From NCBI GenBank assembly GCA_030526405.1, contig JAUNCZ010000003.1, positions 1 to 64,000 of the forward strand: a stretch of 64,000 nt of DNA. Reading direction: 5' to 3'. This DNA comes from Lachnospiraceae bacterium. GTDB taxonomy: Bacteria > Bacillota > Clostridia > Lachnospirales > Lachnospiraceae. The position numbers and the translations under genes were made by a program. The notes beneath the pieces were generated by a model. The model saw only the letters and a list, made by a program, of their open reading frames with translations. It made no database searches and was not told the origin of the DNA. Below are positions 9,072 through 19,322 of the stretch, in pieces. Within the stretch, counting starts at the first letter, position 1; each line of letters begins with the position of its first letter.

Positions 9072-9879
9072 AAGAAAGCTTCTTGCCGGACCCTACCTTG
9101 TATGGGCAGCCGGATTTATCATTCTGCCCCTTCTGATCGTTCTGTACTACGGTCTTACCTCTGCTGAAGGGGGCTTTACCCTGGCGAATCTCCTTGCCAT
9201 TGCAGATCCCATTCACCTGAAAGCCCTGGGAGAATCCCTGCTGATTGCTCTTGGCAGCACCCTGATCAGTCTGGTGGTGGCCTATCCTCTGGCCTACATC
9301 CTCAGTAAACTGAAGGGCGGAAAAAGCGGTATCATTATCATGATGTTTATTCTTCCCATGTGGATCAATTTCATGCTGCGTGTGCTTGCCATCCAGATGA
9401 TCCTGTCCAACAATGGTCTTCTGAATGCACTGCTGGGCTTTCTGCATCTGCCTCTGCAGCATATTATGTACAGTAAAACCGCAATCCTGATTGGCATGAC
9501 CTACGACTATCTGCCCTTCATGATTCTTCCTGTTTACAATGCCATGTGCAAGATTGACAGAGATCTGCTGGACGCGGCATCAGATCTGGGGGCCGGAAAG
9601 CTGGCATCCTTCCGACACGTGATCCTGCCCCTGTCCCTTCCCGGAGTGGTCAGCGGCATTATCATGGTATTTATTCCAAGTATCTCAGAGTTTGCCATTG
9701 CCGATATCCTGGGAGGCTCTAAGATCCTGCTGATCGGAAATGTCATCGAGCAGGAATTCTCTTTAAGCAGCAACTGGAATCTGGGTTCCGGACTGTCAAT
9801 TATCCTGATGATCTTTATCTTCATCAGCATGGCTGTCATGAACCGCACTGACACACAGGAGGAGGGTATCAGCGTATGA
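9064..9879 (+). CDS. potB: Spermidine/putrescine ABC transporter permease
   Basis: 271 residues with about six membrane segments. The cytoplasmic EAA loop for contact with the ATPase reads [25 protein letters not shown]. The ATG at 9064 ([10 protein letters not shown]) is preferred over an in-frame upstream start because it overlaps the potA stop and leaves a typical short permease N-terminus. The stop overlaps the potC start (ATGA). Confidence 0.92.
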   Translation: MNKRKLLAGPYLVWAAGFIILPLLIVLYYGLTSAEGGFTLANLLAIADPIHLKALGESLLIALGSTLISLVVAYPLAYILSKLKGGKSGIIIMMFILPMWINFMLRVLAIQMILSNNGLLNALLGFLHLPLQHIMYSKTAILIGMTYDYLPFMILPVYNAMCKIDRDLLDAASDLGAGKLASFRHVILPLSLPGVVSGIIMVFIPSISEFAIADILGGSKILLIGNVIEQEFSLSSNWNLGSGLSIILMIFIFISMAVMNRTDTQEEGISV

Positions 9880-10667
9880 AACGTTCAAAAGTCAGTTTTC
9901 TTGAAAAATCCTATGTGGGCCTGATCTTCTTTCTTCTGTATGCCCCCATTCTCATCCTGATCGGATGTTCCTTCAATGCCTCCAAATCCCGTGTGGTATG
10001 GGGAGGCTTCACTCTGGACTGGTATATCACCCTGTTCCAGAACGAGGAGGTAATTTCTGCGGTAAAAACCTCTCTCCTGCTGACATTTTCCGCAGCTCTG
10101 CTGGCCACCCTCATCGGAACACTGGCCTGCATCGGTATCACGGTGATGAAAAAGAAATCCCAGCAGGGGATCCTGACTGTAACAAATATTCCCATGCTGA
10201 ATGCAGATATCGTGACAGGAATCGCCATCATGCTTCTGTTCACAAGATTCTGGAATCTGGGCTTCTTCTCCATGCTGGCAGCCCATGTAACCTTAGGTGT
10301 TCCCTATGTGATCCTGAACGTGCTGCCAAAGCTGAACCAGACAAGCCGCATCATCTATGATGCAGCCATGGATCTGGGAGCCTCTCCTGTATATGCCTTT
10401 ATCAAGGTGGTGCTGCCGGATATCATGCCGGGAATCTTTTCCGGATTTCTGCTGGCATTTACCATCTCTCTGGATGATTTCGTGATCACCTACTTCACCA
10501 AGGGTGCCGGCATGAATACCATCTCCACCATGATCTACCAGCAGGCAAGACGAGGCATCAACCCTGAGATGTATGCCCTGTCCACCATTCTGTTCCTGGT
10601 GATCCTGATGGTTCTGTGGATCGTAAACCGCATCACTGCTTCAAAACCACAGGAATCAAGAGACTAA
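9876..10667 (+). CDS. potC: Spermidine/putrescine ABC transporter permease
   Basis: 263 residues, about six membrane segments, EAA loop DAAMDLGASPVYAFIKVVLPDIMPG. It starts in an ATGA overlap with potB, pairs with PotB as the second permease, and is followed 12 bases later by the binding protein gene. The length is normal for PotC. Confidence 0.92.
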   Translation: MKRSKVSFLEKSYVGLIFFLLYAPILILIGCSFNASKSRVVWGGFTLDWYITLFQNEEVISAVKTSLLLTFSAALLATLIGTLACIGITVMKKKSQQGILTVTNIPMLNADIVTGIAIMLLFTRFWNLGFFSMLAAHVTLGVPYVILNVLPKLNQTSRIIYDAAMDLGASPVYAFIKVVLPDIMPGIFSGFLLAFTISLDDFVITYFTKGAGMNTISTMIYQQARRGINPEMYALSTILFLVILMVLWIVNRITASKPQESRD

Positions 10668-10679
10668 GGAGGCGTAACT

Positions 10680-11783
10680 TTGACTATGAAAACCTATGAC
10701 AAACCAGCCGGACTTCGAACCGGTGCCCTCCTTCTGGGGGCGCTGCTGCTTCCGGCTCTCACCGGCTGCGGAACACAGAATTCCTCTCAGACTGCCAGTG
10801 GCGATGACAATACACTGATCGTGTTCAATTACGGCGACTATATTGATACAGACACCATCGACATGTTTGAGGAGGAGACAGGCATCACTGTCAAATATGA
10901 GCAGTATGTTACCCCTGAGGATATGTACACCAAATATTCCTCCGGCTCCATCCCCTACGATCTCATCTGCACCTCCGACTATATGGTGGAGAAAATGATC
11001 CAGGCGGGAGAGACCCTTCCCATCGACACCTCTGGCATGGACTACTATCACAATCTGGATCCTGTCTATATGGAATTCTCCGAGGCCTTCGATCCCGGCA
11101 ACAAATATTCCGTGCCTTACTTCTTCGGAACTGTGGGAATCCTCTACAACACAGAGATGGTGGAGGATGAGGAGGAGCTGGAGAGCTGGTCCGTTCTCTG
11201 GGACGAGAAATACAGATCTTCCATTGTAATGGAGAACAGTATGCGCGATGCCTTTCTTGTTCCCCTGAAATGGAAGGGCCATTCCCTGAATTCCAAGGAC
11301 AAAACAGAGCTGCAGGAGGCCCTGGACCTGCTGAAACAGCAGAAGCCTCTTCTGATGGCCTATCTGGTGGATGAGACCAGGGATATGATGATTGCCGGAG
11401 ATGCTGCCCTGTCCGTTATTTACTCCGGAGACGCCTCCGTTGCCATGGAGGAGAACGAGGATCTGGACTATGCCATTCCCCAGGAGGGCTCCAATCTCTG
11501 GATCGACTGCTGGTTTATTCCTGACAGCTGTCAGCACAAGGAAAATGCCGAGAAATTCATTGATTTCATGAACCGTCCTGACATCGCCATGATGAACTTT
11601 GATTATGTATACTACGGAACTCCCAACCTGGCTGTGAAAGAGGAGCTGGATGAGGAGACCCAGGAGGATCCCACCGTCTTCCCACCGGAGGAGGTGCTGA
11701 ACAACCTGGAGGTATACAACTATCTGGGAGCAGAACTGGATGAGTATTACTGCCAGATGTGGAAAGAGCTGAAGAGCTATTAA
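10680..11783 (+). CDS. potD: Spermidine/putrescine-binding lipoprotein
   Basis: 367 residues. The N-terminus is a lipoprotein signal with lipobox LTGC around residue 31, so the mature protein is lipid-anchored outside the membrane. NTLIVFNYGDYIDTDTIDMF is the usual opening of PotD-type periplasmic-binding folds; WIDCWFIPDSC and the NRPDIAMMNFDYVYYGTPN region near the end also fit. The start is a TTG with AAGGAGG 7 bases before it; an ATG two codons later would also work. Last gene of the pot operon, with a terminator candidate 140 bases downstream. Substrate, spermidine or putrescine, cannot be separated by eye. Confidence 0.9.
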   Translation: MTMKTYDKPAGLRTGALLLGALLLPALTGCGTQNSSQTASGDDNTLIVFNYGDYIDTDTIDMFEEETGITVKYEQYVTPEDMYTKYSSGSIPYDLICTSDYMVEKMIQAGETLPIDTSGMDYYHNLDPVYMEFSEAFDPGNKYSVPYFFGTVGILYNTEMVEDEEELESWSVLWDEKYRSSIVMENSMRDAFLVPLKWKGHSLNSKDKTELQEALDLLKQQKPLLMAYLVDETRDMMIAGDAALSVIYSGDASVAMEENEDLDYAIPQEGSNLWIDCWFIPDSCQHKENAEKFIDFMNRPDIAMMNFDYVYYGTPNLAVKEELDEETQEDPTVFPPEEVLNNLEVYNYLGAELDEYYCQMWKELKSY

Positions 11784-11924
11784 GAACCGACAGACCCCGG
11801 CGGGTATTTCCAGTCGCCATTGTACAATCGGTTGAGCCTGACTGCTCAGGTACAGTGAATATGCCGCCTTTCTGTACAGTTTACAGTACATACTGTACAT
11901 TGTAGCGGTAAAGTGCTAAAATAT

Positions 11925-11985
11925 GGGTAATTCTGTTGTTTTTGCCATTAATATGTAGAAACAGCGGAATTACCCTTTTCTTTTT
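11925..11985 (+). terminator. Terminator or leader hairpin between potD and the leuD-like gene
   Basis: GGGTAATTC (11925-11933) pairs with GAATTACCC (11967-11975), with an inner CTGTT/AACAG stem, followed by TTTTCTTTTT. It could end the pot transcript or act as an attenuator before the dehydratase genes at 12059. Upstream at 11871-11897 short TGTACAGT/ACTGTACA repeats occur; no T-box signature (AGGGTGG) is seen. Confidence 0.65.
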
Positions 11986-12058
11986 CGCAATGCAGTCAGC
12001 CTGACAGCTGAGGCAGAGCCGAAGAAAAACTGATTTTATTATTTAAAGGAGGCCCCTT

Positions 12059-12526
12059 ATGGGTAAGATTTTTAAATTTCACACAGATGTGGATACTGAC
12101 CAGATTATTGCATCTCAGTATCTGTTATACCCCACCATTGACGAGATGAAATCTCATACCTTTGAATCACTGGATCCAACCTTCGCATCCCGTGTTCAGC
12201 CCGGTGACTATGTTGTTGCCTGCGAGAACTTCGGCTGCGGCTCCTCCCGTGAGCAGGCACCCAGCGTTCTGAAGGCTCTGGGTGTTAAGGCTGTTATCGC
12301 CAAATCCTTTGCCCGCATCTTCTACCGCAACTCCATCAACATCGGAATGCCGGTTATTGTGTGCAAGGATCTCTATGACAATGTGGAGACTGGCATGGAT
12401 ATGGAGCTGAACCTGTCCGAGGGTACTGCCGTAGTGAATGGCAAAACCTACACCTGCACAAAGCTGCCTGAGTACATGCAGGGAATCCTGGATCAGGGCG
12501 GCCTGATCGCATCTCTGAACAAATAA
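12059..12526 (+). CDS. leuD: 3-isopropylmalate dehydratase-type small subunit (first pair)
   Basis: 155 residues, the short archaeal-type LeuD/HacB swivel domain. ENFGCGSSREQAP is the family signature; the substrate-recognition loop near residue 22 reads YLLYP. AAAGGAGG precedes the ATG. It pairs with the large subunit 20 bases downstream. In this superfamily, isopropylmalate isomerase, homoaconitase, citramalate isomerase and dimethylmalate dehydratase are hard to separate; the loop differs from the YLALK of the second pair, so the two pairs probably have different substrates. Confidence 0.8.
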   Translation: MGKIFKFHTDVDTDQIIASQYLLYPTIDEMKSHTFESLDPTFASRVQPGDYVVACENFGCGSSREQAPSVLKALGVKAVIAKSFARIFYRNSINIGMPVIVCKDLYDNVETGMDMELNLSEGTAVVNGKTYTCTKLPEYMQGILDQGGLIASLNK

Positions 12527-12546
12527 TAGAAAAGAGGACTATACTG

Positions 12547-13794
12547 ATGGGAATGACTATTGCAGAAAAAATCGTTGCCAGAGCCGCTAAGGTTGACTGT
12601 GTCAAGGCCGGCGACATTCATACTGTAGAGCTGGATCGTCTCTTAAGCAACGACGGAACCACTCATCTTACAATTGATATGTACAACAACCTGAAAAACC
12701 CTCATATCGCAGATGTGAGCAAGCTGGTTTGGATCGTTGACCACAACGTTCCATCTGACTGCCCGAAAACAGCTGCTTCCCACAAGAAAATGCGTGATTT
12801 CGCAAAAGCAAACGGAATCACCTACTACGAGGGCAAGGGTGTATGCCATCAGATCATGATGGAGAACCATGTAGTACCGGGAGAGCTGATCTTCGGTGCC
12901 GACTCTCATACCTGTGCCTACGGTGCCCTGGGTGCATTTGGAACAGGTGTTGGCTGTACAGACTATCTCTACGGCATGGTGACAGGCCACAGCTGGGTGC
13001 TTGTTCCTGAGACAATCCGCTTCAACCTGACAGGAAAACTGCCAGAGGGCTCCACAGCAAGGGATCTGATCCTTACCATCATCGGACGGATCGGTGCCAA
13101 TGGTGCCAATTACAAGGCAATGGAGTTCGTAGGTGAGGGAATGAAGACTCTGAACATGAGTGACCGTATCTCCATCTGCAACCTCTGTGTTGAGGCCGGT
13201 GCAAAAACAGCCCTCATGGAGGTGGACGACATCGCCATGGATTACCTGAAGGAGCATGGACGTGAGCCAAAGGCCTGCTTCAAGAGCGATGAGGATGCTG
13301 TATTTGCAGCTCAGTACGATGTGGACTTAAGCGAGATCGTTCCAATCGTTGCAAAACCTCACTTTGTAGACAATGTGGTTCCTGCAAAGGAAAGCCTTGG
13401 CGTACGCATTGACGAGGCCTTCCTGGGATCCTGCAACAACGGACGTCTGGAGGATCTTCGTCTTGGTGCCTCCATCATCAAGGGCAAAAAAGTTGCTCCT
13501 CATGTTCGCTTCCTGGTTGTTCCTGCATCCAACGCTGTATACCAGGCTGCTCTTGAGGAGGGAATCATTGATACCTTCATGGAGGCCGGTGCCATCGTGA
13601 TGAACGCCAACTGCTCTGTATGCTGGGGAAGCTGCCAGGGTGTAATCGGTGAAGGTGAGGTACTGATCAGTACCGGAACCCGTAACTTCAAGGGACGTGC
13701 AGGACACAGAGATTCCTTCGTATATCTGGGATCCGCTGCCACTGTAACAGCCTCTGCAATCAAAGGCGAGATCTGCACCGCTGATCTTCTGTAA
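12547..13794 (+). CDS. leuC: 3-isopropylmalate dehydratase-type large subunit (first pair)
   Basis: 415 residues with the [4Fe-4S] ligands visible: Cys in FLGSCNNGR and the CxxC in NCSVCWGSCQG. GADSHTCAYGALGAFGTG is the DSHT active-site loop. The usual GSCTNGR is GSCNNGR here, and the sequence after CxxC (WGSCQG) departs from standard LeuC (CLAMN or CLGMN), so substrate assignment to isopropylmalate is uncertain. It sits 20 bases after its small subunit. Possible alternatives include 2-methylmalate or 2,3-dimethylmalate dehydration. Confidence 0.78.
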   Translation: MGMTIAEKIVARAAKVDCVKAGDIHTVELDRLLSNDGTTHLTIDMYNNLKNPHIADVSKLVWIVDHNVPSDCPKTAASHKKMRDFAKANGITYYEGKGVCHQIMMENHVVPGELIFGADSHTCAYGALGAFGTGVGCTDYLYGMVTGHSWVLVPETIRFNLTGKLPEGSTARDLILTIIGRIGANGANYKAMEFVGEGMKTLNMSDRISICNLCVEAGAKTALMEVDDIAMDYLKEHGREPKACFKSDEDAVFAAQYDVDLSEIVPIVAKPHFVDNVVPAKESLGVRIDEAFLGSCNNGRLEDLRLGASIIKGKKVAPHVRFLVVPASNAVYQAALEEGIIDTFMEAGAIVMNANCSVCWGSCQGVIGEGEVLISTGTRNFKGRAGHRDSFVYLGSAATVTASAIKGEICTADLL

Positions 13795-13873
13795 TGATGA
13801 AACCTGCAGGAAAGAACAGCTGACAGTCTTGTCAGCGGTCTTTCTCTGCATATGATAGAAAGTGAGTATTACC

Positions 13874-14368
13874 ATGGAAAAATTTACCGGAAAAGTGTGG
13901 GTGCTGGGAGATGACATCGATACTGACATCATCATCCCTACAGAGTACCTGGCACTGAAAACTGTTGACGATATGAAACCATATGCATTCTCCCCACTCC
14001 GCCCTGAGCTTGCAGGACAGATCCAGCCGGGAGATATCATTGTAGCTGGGAAAAACTTCGGCTGCGGCTCCTCCCGTGAGCAGGCTCCTGAGGTGATCAA
14101 GGCTCTGGGCATCCGTGCTGTAATCGCAAAATCCTATGCCCGTATCTTCTTCCGCAACTCCATCAACAACGGTCTGCTTCTTATTGAAAATGAAGATCTG
14201 AGAGATGCAGTTTCTGAGGGGGATACCATTGAGGTAACTGTAGGTGAGTCTGTTTCCTGCAACGGAAAATCCTATGCGATTTCTTCCCTGCCGGAGAATC
14301 TGCTGGACATTCTCAATGCCGGCGGTCTCGTTAAGGCTATGCGCAAGCTCAACGGTCTGGAAGATTAA
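13874..14368 (+). CDS. leuD: 3-isopropylmalate dehydratase-type small subunit (second pair)
   Basis: 164 residues from the ATG at 13874, which follows GAAAGTGAG; a GTG four codons upstream lies inside that ribosome site and is rejected. GKNFGCGSSREQAPEVIKA is the family signature and YLALK is the recognition loop. A hairpin (13805-13851) without a T-run separates it from the first pair, so separate control is possible. Likely partner: the large subunit at 14479. Confidence 0.82.
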   Translation: MEKFTGKVWVLGDDIDTDIIIPTEYLALKTVDDMKPYAFSPLRPELAGQIQPGDIIVAGKNFGCGSSREQAPEVIKALGIRAVIAKSYARIFFRNSINNGLLLIENEDLRDAVSEGDTIEVTVGESVSCNGKSYAISSLPENLLDILNAGGLVKAMRKLNGLED

Positions 14369-14478
14369 ACCTGGCAGATTTTCAAAGCTGCGTCAACAGA
14401 ACTAATTTGACTGCACTGGTGCGTTACAGACGCACTTTGTTCCAATATTAATCAAAGACGAAAGACAGGTAAGAAACA

Positions 14479-15723
14479 ATGGGTGCAACATTAATCGAGA
14501 AAATCGTTCGCAAGAACACCGGCAATGCTGCTGCAAAGGCCGGAGATATTGTAACCGTCAATGTGGACCGCGTGATGATCCACGACATCTTTATTCCATT
14601 CGTGGCTGATAAATTTGAGGAGATGGGCTTCTCAAAAATCTGGGATCCGGACAAAGCTGTTCTGATCTACGATCATCTGGTTCCTGCCAGCCAGGTGGAT
14701 GACACAAGACATTTTCGCAAGGGTGATGCCTTCGCTGAGAAATACGGCATGAAGAATGTACATCACTCCGACGGAATCTGTCACCAGCTGATGACAGAGG
14801 CAGGCTATGTAAAACCGGGTAATATCGTATTCGGTACAGACAGCCACACCACCACCTACGGCTCTGTGGGAGCATTTTCCACAGGAATCGGCTACACTGA
14901 GATGGCCAGCATCCTGGGAACAGGAAAACTCTGGATCCGTGTTCCGGAGACCATCCGTGTAAATATCAACGGAACTCTTCCGGCAAATGTAACCTCCAAG
15001 GATATCATTCTTACTCTCCTTGGTGATCTGGGAGCAGATGGTGCCACCTACAAATCTCTGGAGTTTGCAGGAGATACTGTGGAGAACATGTCCGTTGCCA
15101 GCCGTATGACCATCTCCAACATGGCCATTGAGGCAGGCGCAAAATGCGGTCTTTTCTCACCGGATGAGAAAACAGCCCAGTACTGTGAGATGGAGCTTAC
15201 AGACAACGAGAAGGATCTCTACGGAGATGAGGATGCGGTATACAGCCGTGTGATCAACTACCGTGCCGAAGACTTTGTTCCTGTAATGGCATGTCCTTCA
15301 CAGGTTGACAATATCCGTCCAACCACTGAGCTGGAGGGAACAGAGATTGATCAGGTATTCATCGGTTCCTGCACCAACGGACGTCTGGAGGACCTGCAGA
15401 CTGCTGCTGCTGTTCTGAAGGGCAAAAAAGTAGCTCCATTCGTGAAACTGATCATCACTCCTGCCAGCCGCAAGATCTATCGTCAGGCCCTTGCTGACGG
15501 CACACTGAAGATCCTCTCTGAGGCAGGTGCCATGATCACTCATCCTGGCTGTGGTCTGTGCTGCGGTCGTGCAGGCGGTATCCTGACAGATGGTGAGCGT
15601 GTGGTAGCCACCAACAACAGAAACTTCCTGGGACGTATGGGAACCTCTAAAGTAGAGATTTACCTTGCTTCTCCTAAGACAGCTGCAGCCTGTGCAGTGG
15701 CAGGAAAGATCGTAACCCCATAA
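14479..15723 (+). CDS. leuC: 3-isopropylmalate dehydratase-type large subunit (second pair)
   Basis: 414 residues. Cluster ligands: Cys in FIGSCTNGRLED and the CxxC of GCGLCCGRAGG; GTDSHTTTYGSVGAFSTG is the active-site loop. Here the canonical GSCTNGR is kept, unlike the first pair. The position facing ilvC and ilvN makes leucine synthesis a reasonable role for at least one pair, but leuA and leuB are not in the window. It ends 17 bases before a strong double-hairpin terminator. Confidence 0.82.
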   Translation: MGATLIEKIVRKNTGNAAAKAGDIVTVNVDRVMIHDIFIPFVADKFEEMGFSKIWDPDKAVLIYDHLVPASQVDDTRHFRKGDAFAEKYGMKNVHHSDGICHQLMTEAGYVKPGNIVFGTDSHTTTYGSVGAFSTGIGYTEMASILGTGKLWIRVPETIRVNINGTLPANVTSKDIILTLLGDLGADGATYKSLEFAGDTVENMSVASRMTISNMAIEAGAKCGLFSPDEKTAQYCEMELTDNEKDLYGDEDAVYSRVINYRAEDFVPVMACPSQVDNIRPTTELEGTEIDQVFIGSCTNGRLEDLQTAAAVLKGKKVAPFVKLIITPASRKIYRQALADGTLKILSEAGAMITHPGCGLCCGRAGGILTDGERVVATNNRNFLGRMGTSKVEIYLASPKTAAACAVAGKIVTP

Positions 15724-15740
15724 ACAAAGCCATTCCCAAT

Positions 15741-15835
15741 CGGGGCTGTCGCACTAAGCCCCTTCCCAAATCGAGAGGTGTCTATTGTATTTAACAATGG
15801 ATGCCTCTCTTTTTTTCGCGAGCAACGAGCCAAAG
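15741..15835 (+). terminator. Double-hairpin terminator repeat after the dehydratase cluster
   Basis: GGGGCTGTCGCACTAAGCCCC, linker, GAGAGG (15773) to CCTCTC (15809) with inner ATTGT/ACAAT stem, then seven T, then CGCGAGCAACGAGCCAAAGT. The full stretch is almost identical to the reverse complement of 5195-5287, including the sequence after the T-run, which a plain terminator would not need to share. Confidence 0.85.
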
Positions 15836-15844
15836 TACGTTACA

Positions 15845-15878
15845 CAAAAAGAAGCTGCCGCATCAGCGACAGCTTCTT
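15845..15878 (-). terminator. Rho-independent terminator after ilvC
   Basis: Minus strand GAAGCTGTCGC, TGAT loop, GCGGCAGCTTC, then TTTTTG. It is 34 bases past the ilvC stop and converges with the plus-strand terminator at 15741. Confidence 0.85.
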
Positions 15879-15911
15879 AAAATTCTTCAACAGATCTGAT
15901 TATTCAATTAA

Positions 15912-16964
<1,053 letters not shown>

Positions 16965-17018
16965 TTATTGGTTAAGGGATCCCCCCTTAGCTCACATATT
17001 CAAATGCTGTCTGTCTGA

Positions 17019-17516
17019 TTACAGATAGCGAACGTCCTCAATACCACGGGACAGACCTGTAAGACCTGTTCTCGCCAGCTCAAGGATCTCAATTCCCTCC
17101 AGAAGATTCAGGAATGCATCCAGTTTGGATACAGTACCGATCATCTCGATGATAAGGGATTCCGGATTTACATCAATGATGTTTGCACGGAAAATATCTA
17201 CAAGCCCCAGAATATTTCTTCTCTGCTCTGCATTGGTACGAACCTTTACAAGAATCAGCTCACGGCTGACACTCTCGCCTGGCTTCAGAACCTTAATATC
17301 CTGAACGTCCACCAGCTTTGCCAGCTGTTTGGTAATCTGCTCAAGTACAAGGTCATCACCGCGAACGGCTACTGTCATACGTGAATATCTGTGATCTGCA
17401 GTCTCGCCTACTGTCAGGCTGTCAATGTTATAGCCGCGACGGCTGAACAGGCCTGAGATTCGACTCAGAACACCGGCTGTATTGTCAACTAAAAGTGATA
17501 AAATGCGCTGTTCCAT
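17019..17516 (-). CDS. ilvN: Acetolactate synthase small (regulatory) subunit
   Basis: 165 residues. The N-terminal ACT domain (VDNTAGVLSRISGLFSRRGYNI) binds valine for feedback control; the C-terminal half carries the activation domain of IlvN/IlvH. No large subunit gene (ilvB) lies in the window. It heads a transcript that runs into ilvC from a near-consensus promoter at 17566-17594. Confidence 0.94.
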   Translation of the reverse strand: MEQRILSLLVDNTAGVLSRISGLFSRRGYNIDSLTVGETADHRYSRMTVAVRGDDLVLEQITKQLAKLVDVQDIKVLKPGESVSRELILVKVRTNAEQRRNILGLVDIFRANIIDVNPESLIIEMIGTVSKLDAFLNLLEGIEILELARTGLTGLSRGIEDVRYL

Positions 17517-17565
17517 ATCTATTTGCTTCCTTCCAAAAGTTGTAATAAACTAACAATTACCCAAT

Positions 17566-17594
17566 ATTTTACACTCTGAAAATATGTTTGTCAA
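17566..17594 (-). promoter_or_regulatory. Sigma-A promoter of ilvN-ilvC
   Basis: Minus strand TTGACA, 17-base spacer, TAAAAT, about 50 bases upstream of the ilvN ATG. The short leader leaves no room for a T-box element. Confidence 0.75.
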
Positions 17595-17658
17595 ACAAAA
17601 TTTTCATTTCACTAAAGCGTTAAAGAGCATTTTCCTTCTCACTGAATCTCTTCGCCCC

Positions 17659-18897
17659 TCAGTGGCTGCAGTCCATGTTTCCGCTGCCTGTATAGATCTC
17701 AACAAGATGAATCATCATCCGGACTGTCTTATCCATTCCCTCCGCAGTAATATGCTCATAGGGACCGTGAAATGCATAGCCACCGGTGCCCAGATTTGGG
17801 CAGGGAAGTCCCATAAAGCTGAGTCTTGCACCGTCTGTACCACCTCTGATGGGCTTTGTTACAGGAGTACAATTAGCCTGCACCGCCGCCATTCTGGCGT
17901 TGGTGATCAGATGCATGGACTCTGTGAGCTTCTCAGACATGTTTCTGTACTGCTCCTTCCACTCCATGCTGACGGTACCCTCTCCGTATTTCTCATTCAG
18001 TCTGGCGGTACAGGACTCCAGAAATGCCTTCTTCTCCAGCAGCTTTCCATAATCGTGATCACGAATAATATAGCACAATTCTGCCAAAGATACATCCCCC
18101 TTATATTCAGTAAGGTGATAAAAGCCCTCATATCCCTCTGTGTGGGCAGGTGTCTCCAGCTCCGGCAGAAGAGAGGAAAATTCCATTCCCACCAGTGCCG
18201 CATTGATCATAACATCCTTCGCATCTCCCGGATGAACATTCACCCCTCTGATGCGGATGGTGACTCCCGCAGCATTGAAGTTCTCGTACTCGATCTCTCC
18301 CTCTGCTCCTCCATCCATGGTATAGGCAAAATCAGCACCAAAGCTCTCCAGATCAAAATGATCCGCACCACATCCGATTTCTTCATCCGGTGTAAAGGCC
18401 ACCGGAATCCGGCCATGGGGCATCTCTGTCTGAATAATCTCCTCCAGCATGGTCATGATCTCCGCAATTCCGGCCTTATCATCTGCTCCCAGAATGGTGG
18501 TTCCGTCACTGGTGATCAGAGTTCTTCCTCTCAGAGCCTTCAGATGGGGAAACATTGCCGGGCTCAGAACTCTTCCACAGTCTCCCAACGTAAGATCTTC
18601 TCCATCGTAATGACTGTGGATCACAGGTTTTACGGGATGTTCTGTGAAATCAGCCACCGTATCCATATGGGCGATCCAGCCCAGCACCGGTCTGTTTTCA
18701 TATCCCTCTGTGGCGGGCAGTACTCCGTAAACATAGCCAAACTGATCCATTCTGGCCTCCAGCCCCAGCTCTTCCAGCTCCTTTTTCAGCTTTTCTGCCA
18801 GCACCAGCTGCTCCTTTGTGGAGGGGACAGTGCTGCTGCTCTCGCAGCTGGCTGTAGGTATCTTCACATACTCTATCAAGCGCTCCCAGGCTTTCAT
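17659..18897 (-). CDS. pepT: Peptidase T (tripeptide aminopeptidase)
   Basis: 412 residues, typical of the M20B family. Metal-site segments are visible: IAHMDTVADF (His and Asp), LGADDKAGIAEI (bridging Asp), FTPDEEIGCGADHFD (catalytic and metal Glu), and HGPYEHI near the C-terminus. It removes the N-terminal residue from tripeptides in the cytoplasm. The start at MKAWERLIEY follows AAGGAGGATC; an in-frame ATG seven codons upstream is not supported. Located just after a CsoR-family gene on the same strand. Confidence 0.93.
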   Translation of the reverse strand: MKAWERLIEYVKIPTASCESSSTVPSTKEQLVLAEKLKKELEELGLEARMDQFGYVYGVLPATEGYENRPVLGWIAHMDTVADFTEHPVKPVIHSHYDGEDLTLGDCGRVLSPAMFPHLKALRGRTLITSDGTTILGADDKAGIAEIMTMLEEIIQTEMPHGRIPVAFTPDEEIGCGADHFDLESFGADFAYTMDGGAEGEIEYENFNAAGVTIRIRGVNVHPGDAKDVMINAALVGMEFSSLLPELETPAHTEGYEGFYHLTEYKGDVSLAELCYIIRDHDYGKLLEKKAFLESCTARLNEKYGEGTVSMEWKEQYRNMSEKLTESMHLITNARMAAVQANCTPVTKPIRGGTDGARLSFMGLPCPNLGTGGYAFHGPYEHITAEGMDKTVRMMIHLVEIYTGSGNMDCSH

Positions 18898-18927
18898 ACG
18901 ATCCTCCTTTTCCTGCAAACCAGTGGT

Positions 18928-19221
18928 TTATTTCATCAGCTTCTGAATCAACTGACAGAGCTCATCCACCACCACATCATCTCCCTGACGGATGTCCTCC
19001 ACTACACAGGATTTTATATGATTGGCCAGAAGCTTTTTGTTAAAGCTGTTCAGAGATGCCGAGATAGCGCTGACCTGGGTAATGATATCCACGCAGTAGC
19101 GGTCATTTTCTATCATGGCCTTTACCCCTCTGACCTGACCTTCTATTCTGTTGAGATGATGGATCAGATCCTGAATCTCATCCTTCTCCCGTTCCTTTGT
19201 TTTATGACAACAGCAGTCCAT
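18928..19221 (-). CDS. CsoR/RcnR-family metal-sensing repressor
   Basis: 97 residues, all-helical family. IHHLNRIEGQVRGVKAMIEN is the hallmark helix; RYCVDIITQ, HIKSC supply the Cys-His-Cys ligands typical of copper-type CsoR. An extra CCC near the N-terminus (MDCCCHK) is unusual. The start at MDCCCHK follows GGGGAGGAG. No copper exporter is adjacent; pepT follows 31 bases downstream, so its target is unknown. A persulfide-sensing CstR-type role is a possible alternative. Confidence 0.85.
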   Translation of the reverse strand: MDCCCHKTKEREKDEIQDLIHHLNRIEGQVRGVKAMIENDRYCVDIITQVSAISASLNSFNKKLLANHIKSCVVEDIRQGDDVVVDELCQLIQKLMK

Positions 19222-19322
19222 ATCCTGCTCCTCCCCTCTTTTAATCATTCTAAGGGTGCCCTATTACCATACCACATTTCCTGTATATTTGCTATACTGA
19301 CAGTGGAAAGGAGTAAAAATAT

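Noticed and set aside
10656..11900. 414-codon minus-strand frame
   Set aside because: Antisense to potD, His/Ile/Val-rich shadow; potD has lipobox and ribosome site.
11784..12058. T-box leader before the dehydratase genes
   Set aside because: No AGGGTGG box and no specifier-loop layout; only a terminator-like hairpin.
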